A stretch of DNA of 61,219 nucleotides from a virus (IMGVR_UViG_3300023074_000002:1-61219), one strand, 5' to 3'. Shown: positions 17,464-24,604, numbered from the stretch's first letter. Notes: generated by a model not told the origin, from the sequence alone. A program made the numbers and translations.

Positions 17464-18287
17464 TCTTGAATATATTTAGCCCCGTTTTGAAAATATAACT
17501 GCCCTTTTGATGGTGTGATTTCCTGCCCTAATACATTGAATTTCTTTCCGTTCCGATATATTATTTCACGTTTATTATTGACAAATATAACGCTCGAATA
17601 CTGTTCCCCTACTTTCATTCGCCAGTAACCGTTAGTAGGTCGGAACGTTCCTTTACTCATTGAATGTAGGTAGGTTTTGTATTCGGCCGTGTCCTTTACT
17701 TCTATCTTCGCCGACTCGGTAGATTCAAAACTTATCAGTCCGTTTGCGTGCTCGAATTTAATTATCTTGTTTCCTAATGGTGTTGGGTTGCATGTGATAA
17801 CGTCAACATCATTAGAGGCATTTCCTTGCCCTTGTATTGTTTGTCCTACGTAATACTGCGTTCCTTTTACAAAGATCGAGCCTTGGGGAGTTAATGCAAT
17901 AACATTACGGGAATTAGGGTTGCTGTTGTTGCTTATCAATGTGTGAATGTTGGTTGGACAGTCGGCAATGAGCGTATCCGCTCCTGTCATGTGGACTTGA
18001 TTTAGGGCTATTGCGACACCTCCTGTATAGATAAAGGGTATCCCGTTCAATGGGTGGTTTACTGTTATGTTCCCTACGTAGGAAACGAAATCTGCATTGT
18101 TTACGTTGTACATGTTTCCTATTGTTCCCGTTCCTGTGTGGCACTTGCTACCTGATTGGTTATTGTAGGTGTTTTGATTGCCTAAAGGAACGGTAAAGGT
18201 GCTTGATGGCGCACATGCTGGTGTTGGGCATTGAGCCGATAATGTTGTTTGAATAGCAAGTGCTGCTAATAGTAGAATTTGTTTCAT
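17460..18287 (-). CDS. Secreted beta-rich protein with signal peptide
   Basis: 275 residues starting with a Bacteroidota-type signal peptide (M-K-Q-I-L-L-L-A-A-L-A-I-Q-T-T-L-S-A-Q, cleavage after A-Q likely). The mature part is Asn/Thr/Gly-rich and looks like beta-solenoid or adhesin repeats. The end reads F-N-V-L-G-Q-E-I-T-P-S-K-G-Q-L-Y-F. That recalls type IX secretion sorting domains, but the last part also matches a G-K-L-Y-F-F-D-G-A-K-Y motif in this phage's own 527-aa fibre-like protein. It may be a secreted surface modifier or a virion accessory. Uncertain. Confidence 0.5.
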   Translation of the reverse strand: MKQILLLAALAIQTTLSAQCPTPACAPSSTFTVPLGNQNTYNNQSGSKCHTGTGTIGNMYNVNNADFVSYVGNITVNHPLNGIPFIYTGGVAIALNQVHMTGADTLIADCPTNIHTLISNNSNPNSRNVIALTPQGSIFVKGTQYYVGQTIQGQGNASNDVDVITCNPTPLGNKIIKFEHANGLISFESTESAKIEVKDTAEYKTYLHSMSKGTFRPTNGYWRMKVGEQYSSVIFVNNKREIIYRNGKKFNVLGQEITPSKGQLYFQNGAKYIQE

Positions 18288-18439
18288 TTTTGTTTTGATT
18301 TAAGTATTTGTAATGCTTTCTTAGCTCGTTTTTTGTCTAGGTCTTTAAGATATTTTGGCAACCATTCAGGTATGGGAGAATTAACAATTTCTTCCAGTTC
18401 CCACTTTGATTTTGTTTTAAGGTAATCATCGAATTTCAT
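18284..18439 (-). CDS. Small helical protein (51 aa)
   Basis: An ATG at 18437-18439 opens a 51-residue Lys-rich helical frame (M-K-F-D-D-Y-L-K-T-K-S-K-W) ending in TGA at 18284. It overlaps by ATGA on both sides with its neighbours, which strongly supports it as a real gene. No family recognised. Confidence 0.6.
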   Translation of the reverse strand: MKFDDYLKTKSKWELEEIVNSPIPEWLPKYLKDLDKKRAKKALQILKSKQK

Positions 18440-18669
18440 AACCTATTTTTAGGGTGTTCATTTAATCCCAGCTCTTCCATCTTTCGAAATAAGTTGGCTA
18501 TTGCTAGTTTTATTTCAGTAGGACAGTTGCCGACGCTCATGGCACATCTAAAGTTTATTCTTTGGAATTTTCCGCTATCCATTAGGTTTATGTAATAATC
18601 GCCATTGCCGCCTAGTTCCATCCAAAATTCTACTTTACGAATATCTTCATCATCGGTTCTTATGCTCAT
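18436..18669 (-). CDS. Hypothetical protein (77 aa)
   Basis: A small acidic protein with a central beta segment and a helical C-terminus (L-A-I-A-N-L-F-R-K-M-E-E-L-G). Coupled to the 51-aa gene downstream. Function unknown. Confidence 0.55.
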   Translation of the reverse strand: MSIRTDDEDIRKVEFWMELGGNGDYYINLMDSGKFQRINFRCAMSVGNCPTEIKLAIANLFRKMEELGLNEHPKNRL

Positions 18670-18691
18670 TTTATTTATTTTTAGGGTTAAT

Positions 18692-18699
18692 CAAAATTA
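18692..18699 (-). promoter_or_regulatory. Possible -7 element (TAATTTTG)
   Basis: The minus strand reads TAATTTTG, fitting TAnnTTTG, 22 bases before the 77-aa gene. No TTG at the proper distance upstream, so the assignment is weak. Confidence 0.35.
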
Positions 18700-18723
18700 G
18701 GTTCGGGAGCGTTTAGGATGGAA

Positions 18724-18984
18724 TTAATCTAATGATTTTATAAATGTTTGAATGTTTTGAGTTATTTCCGAAAAGCCATCAATCCCGTCAACCTCAAAAT
18801 CTTGTTCGCCTTTAGTTTTCCCGTTTTCAAATTTTACTGTTCCATACCAATATTTTCTTCCTGAAAGAAACCCTACTGAATAATTAATAGAAACTCCAGT
18901 AATGCAGCTTTGCTTAAAAGGGTCTTTTTGTATTTGCATTTTAGTTTCAGGGCTACCTTTGCCCAATAAATTGAATATTCCCAT
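18724..18984 (-). CDS. Hypothetical protein (86 aa)
   Basis: 86 residues with a Gly-rich start, a beta-strand series (Y-W-Y-G-T-V-K-F-E-N-G-K-T-K-G) and a helical end. Not recognised. It lies in the accessory block. Confidence 0.5.
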   Translation of the reverse strand: MGIFNLLGKGSPETKMQIQKDPFKQSCITGVSINYSVGFLSGRKYWYGTVKFENGKTKGEQDFEVDGIDGFSEITQNIQTFIKSLD

Positions 18985-18998
18985 TTTTATTTTCTATT

Positions 18999-19073
18999 TT
19001 ATCCCCCACAATTAGGACAAACACCCTTTACTAAAGGAGTTCCACAATCGCAAAGATGGTTAGTGTTGTTCAT
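18999..19073 (-). CDS. Micro zinc-ribbon protein (24 aa)
   Basis: The frame from ATG at 19071-19073 to TAA at 18999 encodes 24 residues with C-D-C-G-T-P-L and C-P-N-C-G-G knuckles, the ligand set of a minimal zinc ribbon. It overlaps the end of the 82-aa gene by 14 bases. Very short, so it may instead be a piece of a lost gene, but the four Cys are striking. Confidence 0.4.
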   Translation of the reverse strand: MNNTNHLCDCGTPLVKGVCPNCGG

Positions 19074-19308
19074 TATTGATTAAATTGGCGGCTATTTTAG
19101 ATAGTTTATCGACTGCTGCGACTAGTTTTGACTGCGAAATAAATACGGCTTGCTGTTGCCCTGCTATTTGCCTTTTATTGTCAGTCAATCCATCTAATAA
19201 GTGCTGTTGAAATGAATAGAGCCCCTCTAATGTGCGCTGATTCATGTCTATTTCAATCTTTGCCTTTTCTATAAGGTCTACTTGTTCGTTGAATTGGTGC
19301 TTATCCAT
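19060..19308 (-). CDS. Coiled-coil protein (82 aa)
   Basis: 82 residues, helical throughout and Gln/Leu-rich with heptad spacing. No signal or membrane segment. Function unknown. Confidence 0.5.
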   Translation of the reverse strand: MDKHQFNEQVDLIEKAKIEIDMNQRTLEGLYSFQQHLLDGLTDNKRQIAGQQQAVFISQSKLVAAVDKLSKIAANLINNEQH

Positions 19309-19339
19309 TGTAGTTTGTTTTAGTTGTTGGGGGATTTGA

Positions 19340-20161
19340 TTAAATTCTAATTGATTTTACAAATTCTATATGCTCTTTTGATTGTGGCACTCCGCAGAAA
19401 TTGAGCTTTAAAAACTGCTCTAATACGTCTGAATCTTTGCTATTTTCGGGCAGTTCTGAATAACTAAATAGTTGATGATTACCGAAATAGTGTTGCGCGA
19501 TGTGCGAAAGATCATCGTAATAATTTCCGCAACTGTCCTTAAATTCATTATTGACAAAAGCCCTTATCGCATTCATTCTTTGCTTCCCGTCAACAATATC
19601 TTTCCATGCCGCTTCTTCGCCAGCCAATTCGCATTCGTTCCAATCTCTATTCCTAACCAATACCTTGCCGCAATCAATATTGTTGTAAATACTGTCTATC
19701 AAGTTTCGGTTATCTTCTTCGCTCCAAACAAAAGGACGCTGGTAATATTCCTTTTCGCCTTTTGAGCTAACAACAAATGGGTTCCAATTGCACGGCTTTA
19801 TTGTGTGTCCTGCCTTTGTTTGGTATTCAGTTTTGCCTATTAAAAGCCCTAGTGTGTGGATAATTGAATCTAAAGAAAAACCAATATTGCTTATCCGCGT
19901 ACCTCTTTTTGGAAAAGGATTTGCACCAATATCGCCAGTCCAATGTTTTAGGTCAACATGTGGAATCTTTTCTTTACCTATATACCCGAAATCACTATCC
20001 GCATCGGTTAATGTTGCGATGTTTCCGAATCGGCTTTTATCTTGAATGCCCAAACCTCTAACATAGACGCTGTCACCTTTTTCAAAAGGCTTGCTTATTC
20101 TTTGATCTATCAATTCTTGTTTTTTCATTTTATAAATCTTTTTTATATGGTTTATGTTCAC
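19340..20161 (-). CDS. DUF262-type (ParB/GmrS-like N-terminal) protein
   Basis: 273 residues. Two DUF262 hallmarks are visible: the E-Y-Y-Q-R-P-F-V-W-S-E-E-D motif (Q-R-x-x-x-W) followed by a helix with N-L-I-D-S-I, and the I-V-D-G-K-Q-R-M-N-A-I motif (D-G-x-Q-R). DUF262 is a ParB-related nucleotide-binding or nuclease fold. It is the N-terminal half of GmrSD-type type IV restriction enzymes. Here it stands alone without the HNH-containing DUF1524 half. A start further in (about residue 12, M-K-K-Q-E-L) would suit the usual gene start. The role in this phage is unknown. Confidence 0.7.
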   Translation of the reverse strand: MNINHIKKIYKMKKQELIDQRISKPFEKGDSVYVRGLGIQDKSRFGNIATLTDADSDFGYIGKEKIPHVDLKHWTGDIGANPFPKRGTRISNIGFSLDSIIHTLGLLIGKTEYQTKAGHTIKPCNWNPFVVSSKGEKEYYQRPFVWSEEDNRNLIDSIYNNIDCGKVLVRNRDWNECELAGEEAAWKDIVDGKQRMNAIRAFVNNEFKDSCGNYYDDLSHIAQHYFGNHQLFSYSELPENSKDSDVLEQFLKLNFCGVPQSKEHIEFVKSIRI

Positions 20162-20187
20162 TAGCGAACCGTAATTATTTGAGTTAA

Positions 20188-20505
20188 TTAAAATCCCATT
20201 TCAAAGGCCAAAACCTTGTTTTCTTTCCAATACATCCATACTGCATAGAACGGAACCCAAGCAATCAAAGTAACGCCCAACAAGTGCCCTAATGTCTTAC
20301 CATATTCTTCACCAAACATTGGATCTTCTATTTCAATTTTGTTTTCCAACGTTAGGTTCAAAATCCAAACGAAAGGGCTGCAAATAAAAAAGAAGAAAGA
20401 ATAAAGCATAATCATTGAAGTTGGGAATATTAATCCCGCTATAACCATAAGCGCATGCAACAAAAAAATAAACGGCGTGATTAAAATTTTTAATATTGTT
20501 TTCAT
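20188..20505 (-). CDS. Membrane protein (105 aa)
   Basis: 105 residues with two or three hydrophobic segments (about 5-50 and 70-92). A short acidic linker lies between them. Probably an inner-membrane protein. No family recognised. Confidence 0.55.
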   Translation of the reverse strand: MKTILKILITPFIFLLHALMVIAGLIFPTSMIMLYSFFFFICSPFVWILNLTLENKIEIEDPMFGEEYGKTLGHLLGVTLIAWVPFYAVWMYWKENKVLAFEMGF

Positions 20506-20513
20506 AATTGATT

Positions 20514-20669
20514 TTATTTTGCTTTATTTTCCGCAGCGAACCGTATTGCGTTTGATATTGTCTTATGGTTTAGCTTTGCTTTATCCCTTACTTCACGTTC
20601 TACTGTCGTTGTTACCCTTACAGTATCTACTCTTTTGTTGTGGCCTCCGTGCTGTTTCTTTTCTGTCAT
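20514..20669 (-). CDS. Small RHH-type DNA-binding protein (51 aa)
   Basis: An ATG at 20667-20669 opens a 51-residue frame ending in TAA at 20514. After a basic start, a strand (R-V-D-T-V-R-V-T-T-T-V) is followed by two helices (E-R-E-V-R-D-K-A-K and I-S-N-A-I-R-F-A-A-E). That is the ribbon-helix-helix layout of Arc/MetJ-type repressors. It lies 1 base after the 94-aa gene stop. A second, different RHH gene lies at 24.2 kb. Confidence 0.6.
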   Translation of the reverse strand: MTEKKQHGGHNKRVDTVRVTTTVEREVRDKAKLNHKTISNAIRFAAENKAK

Positions 20670-20670
20670 G

Positions 20671-20955
20671 CTATGGTTGTGCTTTAAAGTTGTAACATTC
20701 GCAATACTTACATCCTATTGCGTCCATTTTTTCGTAGCTATCAAAATGCCTGTAGTATGGGTGACCGCACTCACATTTTGATTCCTGATCGTATTCCTTA
20801 TTCCACTTCTTTTCTACATTTACTTGTATTGAATAGATGTACGGCGAAAGTGGGTCATTCATAACCTTAGGAATGTCTAGCTGCCCATCTTCATTATCTT
20901 CAAACGGCAATTCTAAAAGCATCGGATTTTTAAATAGAAAGTCTTTTAGTGTCAT
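20671..20955 (-). CDS. Zinc-ribbon-containing hypothetical protein
   Basis: 94 residues. The C-terminal part carries C-E-C-G-H-P and C-K-Y-C-E-C, with two His between, a likely zinc site. The N-terminal half is acidic. The gene has a good -7 element 20 bases upstream. Function unknown. Confidence 0.55.
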   Translation of the reverse strand: MTLKDFLFKNPMLLELPFEDNEDGQLDIPKVMNDPLSPYIYSIQVNVEKKWNKEYDQESKCECGHPYYRHFDSYEKMDAIGCKYCECYNFKAQP

Positions 20956-20974
20956 GTCTTTTTGTTTTAGGATT

Positions 20975-20982
20975 CAAAAGTA
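20975..20982 (-). promoter_or_regulatory. Promoter -7 element (TACTTTTG)
   Basis: The minus strand reads TACTTTTG, a TAnnTTTG match, 20 bases upstream of the 94-aa zinc-ribbon gene. The nearest TTG upstream (21010-21008) is spaced 25 bases, longer than ideal. Confidence 0.45.
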
Positions 20983-21056
20983 CAACTATTAATTGAAATA
21001 CGCATAGCAAGCGAGATTTATTTTTAAATTATTTTCTTTACCGTGTATGTAGTGGG

Positions 21057-21287
21057 TTACGGAATGGGCTGTTTGACTATTAATACGGCTCTTTTTTCTG
21101 TTTCAATAATTAGAAATTCACCACACGAACATTTAATTGGTGAATGTCTATTAGCATCTGCCAGCGCATCTTTCGGGCAATTTTCCAAAGTATATGCAGA
21201 GCAAAGGCAATCTCCTGACTTTGTTTGAAATTCATTCTCTTCGCCACATTTCGGGCAGTTGGCGTAAATGCTATCATACATTCCCAT
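21057..21287 (-). CDS. Small zinc-ribbon protein (76 aa)
   Basis: 76 residues with C-P-K-C-G near residue 11 and C-S-C-G near residue 53, plus two further Cys in C-L-C. This is a rubredoxin/zinc-ribbon-like arrangement common in Bacteroidota phages. Cytoplasmic, role unknown. Confidence 0.6.
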   Translation of the reverse strand: MGMYDSIYANCPKCGEENEFQTKSGDCLCSAYTLENCPKDALADANRHSPIKCSCGEFLIIETEKRAVLIVKQPIP

Positions 21288-21326
21288 CTTATTTTGTTTT
21301 ACTGTTAGTAGAATTATTGTTTTGGG

Positions 21327-21824
21327 TTAAATTGAATAAAGTTCAACTTTCATTTCTTCAAGTCTTTCTAATTTTAATCTGTCACAAAAACCGTTCAATT
21401 CCTTTTGATACATTTCGTACATCTTGCTTCCAGTATCTTTACTGTATTTCATGTTTGCCATACGGTCGCACATCTTTACAAATGGGGCATAAGGGCAATT
21501 ATTAATTCCAAAATAATACCTGCCATTGCCTCTGTCTTTTCTAGTGCGACCTTTTTCATTTGTGAGGGCATAAACCAATTCAGCTACCAAAGTATTAGAT
21601 ATGGCTTTTACATCGTTGTAAGTCATTCTACAATCTTCAATAACATCATGCAACCAGCAAGCCGCGTAAACGTCCGACCTGTCTCTTTCAGGTATTAAAT
21701 GGATAAACTTTTCGGCATAATCAACCACCATTTGAAGATGTACGGAATAATGCTTTGTCTTATCGTAAAAATGGTTTGTGTCTGCGTGTATATTACTTGC
21801 AATCTCTTTAAAAGCATTTTTCAT
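21327..21824 (-). CDS. HD-domain hydrolase, (p)ppGpp hydrolase-like
   Basis: 165 residues. It has the residues of the SpoT/MESH1-type hydrolase domain: H29, then H59-D60 within H-D-V-I-E-D (the HDxxED signature), and D120 in a K-M-C-D-R-M-A-N-M helix. This fold binds Mn2+ and removes the 3' pyrophosphate from (p)ppGpp. There is no synthetase or regulatory part, so it is a small stand-alone hydrolase. Lowering host alarmone would keep ribosome and nucleotide synthesis running during infection. The substrate is inferred; related HD enzymes act on other nucleotides. Confidence 0.72.
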   Translation of the reverse strand: MKNAFKEIASNIHADTNHFYDKTKHYSVHLQMVVDYAEKFIHLIPERDRSDVYAACWLHDVIEDCRMTYNDVKAISNTLVAELVYALTNEKGRTRKDRGNGRYYFGINNCPYAPFVKMCDRMANMKYSKDTGSKMYEMYQKELNGFCDRLKLERLEEMKVELYSI

Positions 21825-21884
21825 TATTTTATCATTTTTGGTTTTTCAAATTGAGTAAGCAATAACTGTTTACCCTTTTCTGTT

Positions 21885-22199
21885 TTAGGCTTGTTGTTCC
21901 CATTTCGGACAATTTATACACATCGATTCGGTTCTGTCGTTTGGGGCTTGTGTATAGTCTTTATCAAAGTCCATTTCGCCATTCAGACAATTCCAATGCA
22001 TCCATGTGTGAAGGTTTTGAGGCTCATGCTCCATCCCGTTTGAATCGTTTTCTAACCTTCCAAATTCACATGTCATACAAGTTTTAAAGGTAGGGTTAGA
22101 CCAGCACTTGCATATTGTTTCATGCTTTTTTGCGCCTGAATGTGACCAATACTTTTTACCGCACTCGGTTATGTATGCATTTACTTTTATAGTTTCCAT
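21885..22199 (-). CDS. Cys/His-rich hypothetical protein
   Basis: 104 residues with several zinc-ligand pairs: a C-G-K-K-Y-W-S-H-S-G-A-K-K-H motif like a C2H2 finger, C-M-T-C, W-N-C and C-I-N-C. Such proteins occur in phage accessory regions. Nucleic acid binding is possible but unproven. Confidence 0.55.
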   Translation of the reverse strand: METIKVNAYITECGKKYWSHSGAKKHETICKCWSNPTFKTCMTCEFGRLENDSNGMEHEPQNLHTWMHWNCLNGEMDFDKDYTQAPNDRTESMCINCPKWEQQA

Positions 22200-22249
22200 A
22201 AATATTAGTTTACTAAGTTTTATAAATTACGATATGTCGCAGTTTATGG

Positions 22250-22876
22250 TTAAAATTTCGGGTGTCGTGCAAAGTATATTTTCCTCATTGCTTCCATCAA
22301 ATCATGGAATGAGGTAATGTAACCCATGTCAATTGCAAAAGCCAGCTTTGTTTGTATATCTGAAAGTATTTTTAATTGACTTTCTGTTGCTGTTTGCCTT
22401 TGGTTTTTGCCAGCCTTGCCGTAAGCTATCCATTGCAATGCGATTGCCACTTCTCGGAAATTATGCCCATTTAGCTTCACAATAGAAGATGTCAGTAGTG
22501 GATAAGTATCGCCAGCCTCGTGCCTGCTTTTAATTAGTTCGTCATACACAAACTTTATTACCTTAACCTTGAATGTTGGATTTATCCACATCGCAAAATC
22601 AATAAACAAGTAAGGGTGCATCCAAGTACCCCCGTTTTTGCCCCTTTTGGATAATACGATTTTTGTCGTGTTATCATTTATTTCAATATGAAGTGCATTT
22701 ATAAACTCAATTGTTTTATCTAGTTTCAAAAATTCGGAAACTTCGCGCCCTCTAGTAATGCCCTTGGAATTAAAATATTGTTTTGCCAACTCATTAGCAT
22801 TAAACATTCCATCTTCCGTTCTTTGAAGAACATCAAACCCATCTAGGTTTCTTCTCATTATTACATTTGTTTTCAT
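22250..22876 (-). CDS. KilA-N domain protein
   Basis: 208 residues. The first 110 show the KilA-N pattern: a D-G-M-F-N-A-N-E-L-A strand-helix, then V-S-E-F-L-K-L-D-K-T, then G-T-W-M-H-P-Y-L-F-I-D-F-A-M-W-I-N-P. KilA-N is a DNA-binding domain of phages and large DNA viruses. The C-terminal part is helical. As the first gene of the minus accessory block it may be a regulator. Confidence 0.8.
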   Translation of the reverse strand: MKTNVIMRRNLDGFDVLQRTEDGMFNANELAKQYFNSKGITRGREVSEFLKLDKTIEFINALHIEINDNTTKIVLSKRGKNGGTWMHPYLFIDFAMWINPTFKVKVIKFVYDELIKSRHEAGDTYPLLTSSIVKLNGHNFREVAIALQWIAYGKAGKNQRQTATESQLKILSDIQTKLAFAIDMGYITSFHDLMEAMRKIYFARHPKF

Positions 22877-22942
22877 TTAAATACGGCTTAATTCGTGTTA
22901 TGATTTATATTAATTTGTTTGCACATCTTACACCTATCTCTA

Positions 22943-23052
22943 TTCCTGCAAGGATTCAACTCCTTATGGAAGTCCCGTCTTCTAGGCAGTAACGGGCAAT
23001 TCACATCTAACATTCCCTATACCTGTGAATTAGCATTGCAGCTAAGACTTTC
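22943..23052. ncRNA. Predicted multi-branch RNA between divergent gene blocks
   Basis: Within 110 gene-free bases: an outer 7-pair helix GGAAGTC (22968-22974) / GACTTTC (23046-23052, one G-U) encloses three hairpins (CCGT/ACGG, TTCACA/TGTGAA, TTAGC/GCTAA), giving a four-way junction. A competing hairpin upstream (TTCC, AAGGA / TCCTT, GGAA) uses the same GGAA. The strand and transcription are unknown. No T-loop or anticodon is present, so it is not an ordinary tRNA. Confidence 0.4.
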
Positions 23053-23289
23053 AAATAAGAAGCTATGGAGCCTTTCGACTTGCAGTTGACCGTTGTTAGA
23101 TTTTAAAACAGCGCGGCACATTTTCCATAACCCATACCTCATAAAACAAGCTTTTATATTCCTTTTCTAAGTTCTTTCGGAATAACCATTTCAGCCTTAT
23201 GAGTGCTGTTAAGTGAACATTTTTATTAATAACTAATATCTGCTGTTATTTGGGCAAGACCGCGCTAACGGCTAAAAATGGAAAGAAAA

Positions 23290-23395
23290 AACCCAACGTC
23301 GATTGAGATTGGAGGCTCACACGTTGGGTTAAGGAATTTTACTCCTATGCTAACAAAATTAAACTAAATTTCTTTCTTTGATAGTGAGCCTCCAA
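23290..23395. ncRNA. Predicted long pseudoknot RNA
   Basis: A perfect 10-bp stem AACCCAACGT (23290-23299) / ACGTTGGGTT (23321-23330). Its loop contains TTGGAGGCTCAC (23309-23320), perfectly complementary to GTGAGCCTCCAA (23384-23395). The two helices interlock as an H-type pseudoknot or compete with each other. They lie 120 bases before the first plus-strand early gene. The complementarity is certain; function and strand are not. Confidence 0.55.
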
Positions 23396-23514
23396 GCATC
23401 GTATCAACTTATCACAAAGGTAATAATCATTTTGATATTACAAAACATTTTACCAATTATTTTTTTACCTTCGTTTTGTCGTGAGGAATTAACCCCGATT
23501 AAAAACAAATAGTT

Positions 23515-23820
23515 ATGCTAAGTAAAGTAAAGATTGATTTGAATGAGCGCAATGAGCCTATCATTGTAATTGAATGGCAGCCGTCTGATGACCTTCGCGA
23601 TAAGATAGTAAAGCAATTCATAGAAGGCTTTGGATATGACAGTAACGAGGCTGTAATGAAGTTTGAGAAAACGGAATCAGATTACAAGCGAATATCTATC
23701 GCGCCCGTACTAAAAGAGAATCATGTGCTAACCGCCGAAGATTTCCGAAACAATCCAGAGTTTATTGAGGAAGGATTAAATGTAGGAGATAAGATAGGCA
23801 TTCCTGCGAAGATAGATTAA
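23515..23820 (+). CDS. First plus-strand early gene, hypothetical (101 aa)
   Basis: 101 residues, acidic, with an N-terminal strand pair around V-K-I-D-L-N-E-R-N-E-P-I-I-V-I-E-W. No recognised family. It is a single-gene unit, closed by a terminator at 23847-23874 and preceded by the pseudoknot region. Confidence 0.6.
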   Translation: MLSKVKIDLNERNEPIIVIEWQPSDDLRDKIVKQFIEGFGYDSNEAVMKFEKTESDYKRISIAPVLKENHVLTAEDFRNNPEFIEEGLNVGDKIGIPAKID

Positions 23821-23846
23821 GATGTTTTTTGTTAGTAAATGCAACT

Positions 23847-23874
23847 AGGTAGGCTTTCGGGTCTACCTTTTTTT
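23847..23874 (+). terminator. Rho-independent terminator
   Basis: Stem AGGTAG / CTACCT with a ten-base loop followed by a run of seven T. It ends the transcript of the 101-aa gene. Confidence 0.75.
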
Positions 23875-23943
23875 GTTTTATCTACCTTATTTATTCCTAT
23901 GTGTGAACTATTTTGGAGAGTTTGGAAAATAAATGCCTCAATG

Positions 23944-23975
23944 TTTGGCATTCTCGTATTACGGTATTACCTTTG
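23944..23975 (+). promoter_or_regulatory. Promoter with direct GTATTAC operator repeats
   Basis: TTTG (23944-23947), a 20-base spacer and TACCTTTG (23968-23975). Within and at the end of the spacer lie two direct heptads, GTATTAC at 23956-23962 and 23964-23970, separated by one base. The same heptads, inverted, lie in the promoter after the RHH gene. This placement would let a bound repressor block RNA polymerase. Confidence 0.7.
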
Positions 23976-24128
23976 AATTCTTAAAGCAGGTAACGAACCG
24001 AATATTAGCCATGTAACACAATCCAGTCCGCCCGAAAAACAACGACCCAAACAAAAGTAACATGGCGGGATATAAGTAATGATGCGGGAATTAGATTTTT
24101 GAAAAGATAGAAAAGATACAAGTAAAGA

Positions 24129-24157
24129 AATCGGGAGTGCAATTAGTACTCCCGATT
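24129..24157 (+). promoter_or_regulatory. 10-bp leader hairpin before the RHH gene
   Basis: AATCGGGAGT / ACTCCCGATT, a perfect ten-pair stem with a nine-base loop, 15 bases ahead of the RHH start codon. It has no long T run, so it is more likely a translation control or mRNA-stability element than a full terminator. Confidence 0.5.
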
Positions 24158-24172
24158 GTTAAACCGAAAATA

Positions 24173-24325
24173 ATGGCTGCACATAAGAAAGATAATCCAA
24201 AGACTGTTCAAACATTTAGGGCAGAACAGGCACTAATAGAAAGGGCAAAAAAGAAAGCTAAGAAACAAAAAACCACCCTATCCGAAAAGGTAAATGAATT
24301 GGTCGCAGATTGGGTAGAAAATTAA
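24173..24325 (+). CDS. RHH repressor (autoregulator candidate)
   Basis: From the ATG at 24173 this is a 50-residue protein. A frame extension from an upstream GTG (24137) would run through the leader hairpin and is less likely. It has a strand (K-T-V-Q-T-F-R-A-E), helix 1 (Q-A-L-I-E-R-A-K-K-K-A-K-K-Q-K) and helix 2 (T-L-S-E-K-V-N-E-L-V-A-D-W), the ribbon-helix-helix fold of Arc/omega-type repressors. The gene lies between two promoters that carry GTATTAC heptads. That is the arrangement expected for a repressor controlling itself and the gene or RNA block that follows. Confidence 0.7.
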   Translation: MAAHKKDNPKTVQTFRAEQALIERAKKKAKKQKTTLSEKVNELVADWVEN

Positions 24326-24337
24326 TTTTGAATATTA

Positions 24338-24369
24338 TTTGGTAATACCGTATTACTTGTTTAACTTTG
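24338..24369 (+). promoter_or_regulatory. Promoter with inverted GTATTAC operator
   Basis: TTTG (24338-24341), a 20-base spacer and TAACTTTG (24362-24369). The spacer contains GTAATAC-C-GTATTAC (24342-24356), a perfect 7-bp inverted repeat built from the same heptad as the upstream promoter. It should drive the 66-aa gene and probably the tRNA-like/tmRNA region beyond it. Confidence 0.7.
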
Positions 24370-24403
24370 AACTTTCAAACATTAATTCTTAAATTTACAA
24401 CTC

Positions 24404-24604
24404 ATGGTAAAGAAGATAAGTAAGAATAACCTCCCAGATGGCGAAGTGCTGGCTTTCAACGGTAGCGGAACATTGATAGGATATTTAGATAGAGATCATG
24501 ACGGAACCGCTACATGTAGTGCCGAGCTTCAAAAGTTGCGCCGTTGCACCCATTACATACCATCATCAGAAGTAATAAAGATATTTAAAGATAGTAAGGA
24601 GTAA
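24404..24604 (+). CDS. Hypothetical protein (66 aa)
   Basis: 66 residues, basic N-terminus, with a middle segment (L-A-F-N-G-S-G-T-L-I-G-Y-L-D-R-D-H-D-G-T) of small beta type. No family recognised. It is the last gene before the 1.3 kb RNA region and shares its promoter. Confidence 0.55.
   Translation: MVKKISKNNLPDGEVLAFNGSGTLIGYLDRDHDGTATCSAELQKLRRCTHYIPSSEVIKIFKDSKE

Noticed and set aside
17460-17560. Firm type IX secretion sorting domain
   Set aside because: Only a short match; the end of it is shared with this phage's fibre-like protein, so a sorting role is not established.
22968-23052. A normal tRNA at the four-way junction
   Set aside because: No TTCGA-type T loop, no proper anticodon loop and wrong arm sizes.
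22877-23514. CRISPR array or retron in the gene-free region
   Set aside because: No repeated spacer pattern and no reverse transcriptase nearby; the repeats are single inverted pairs.
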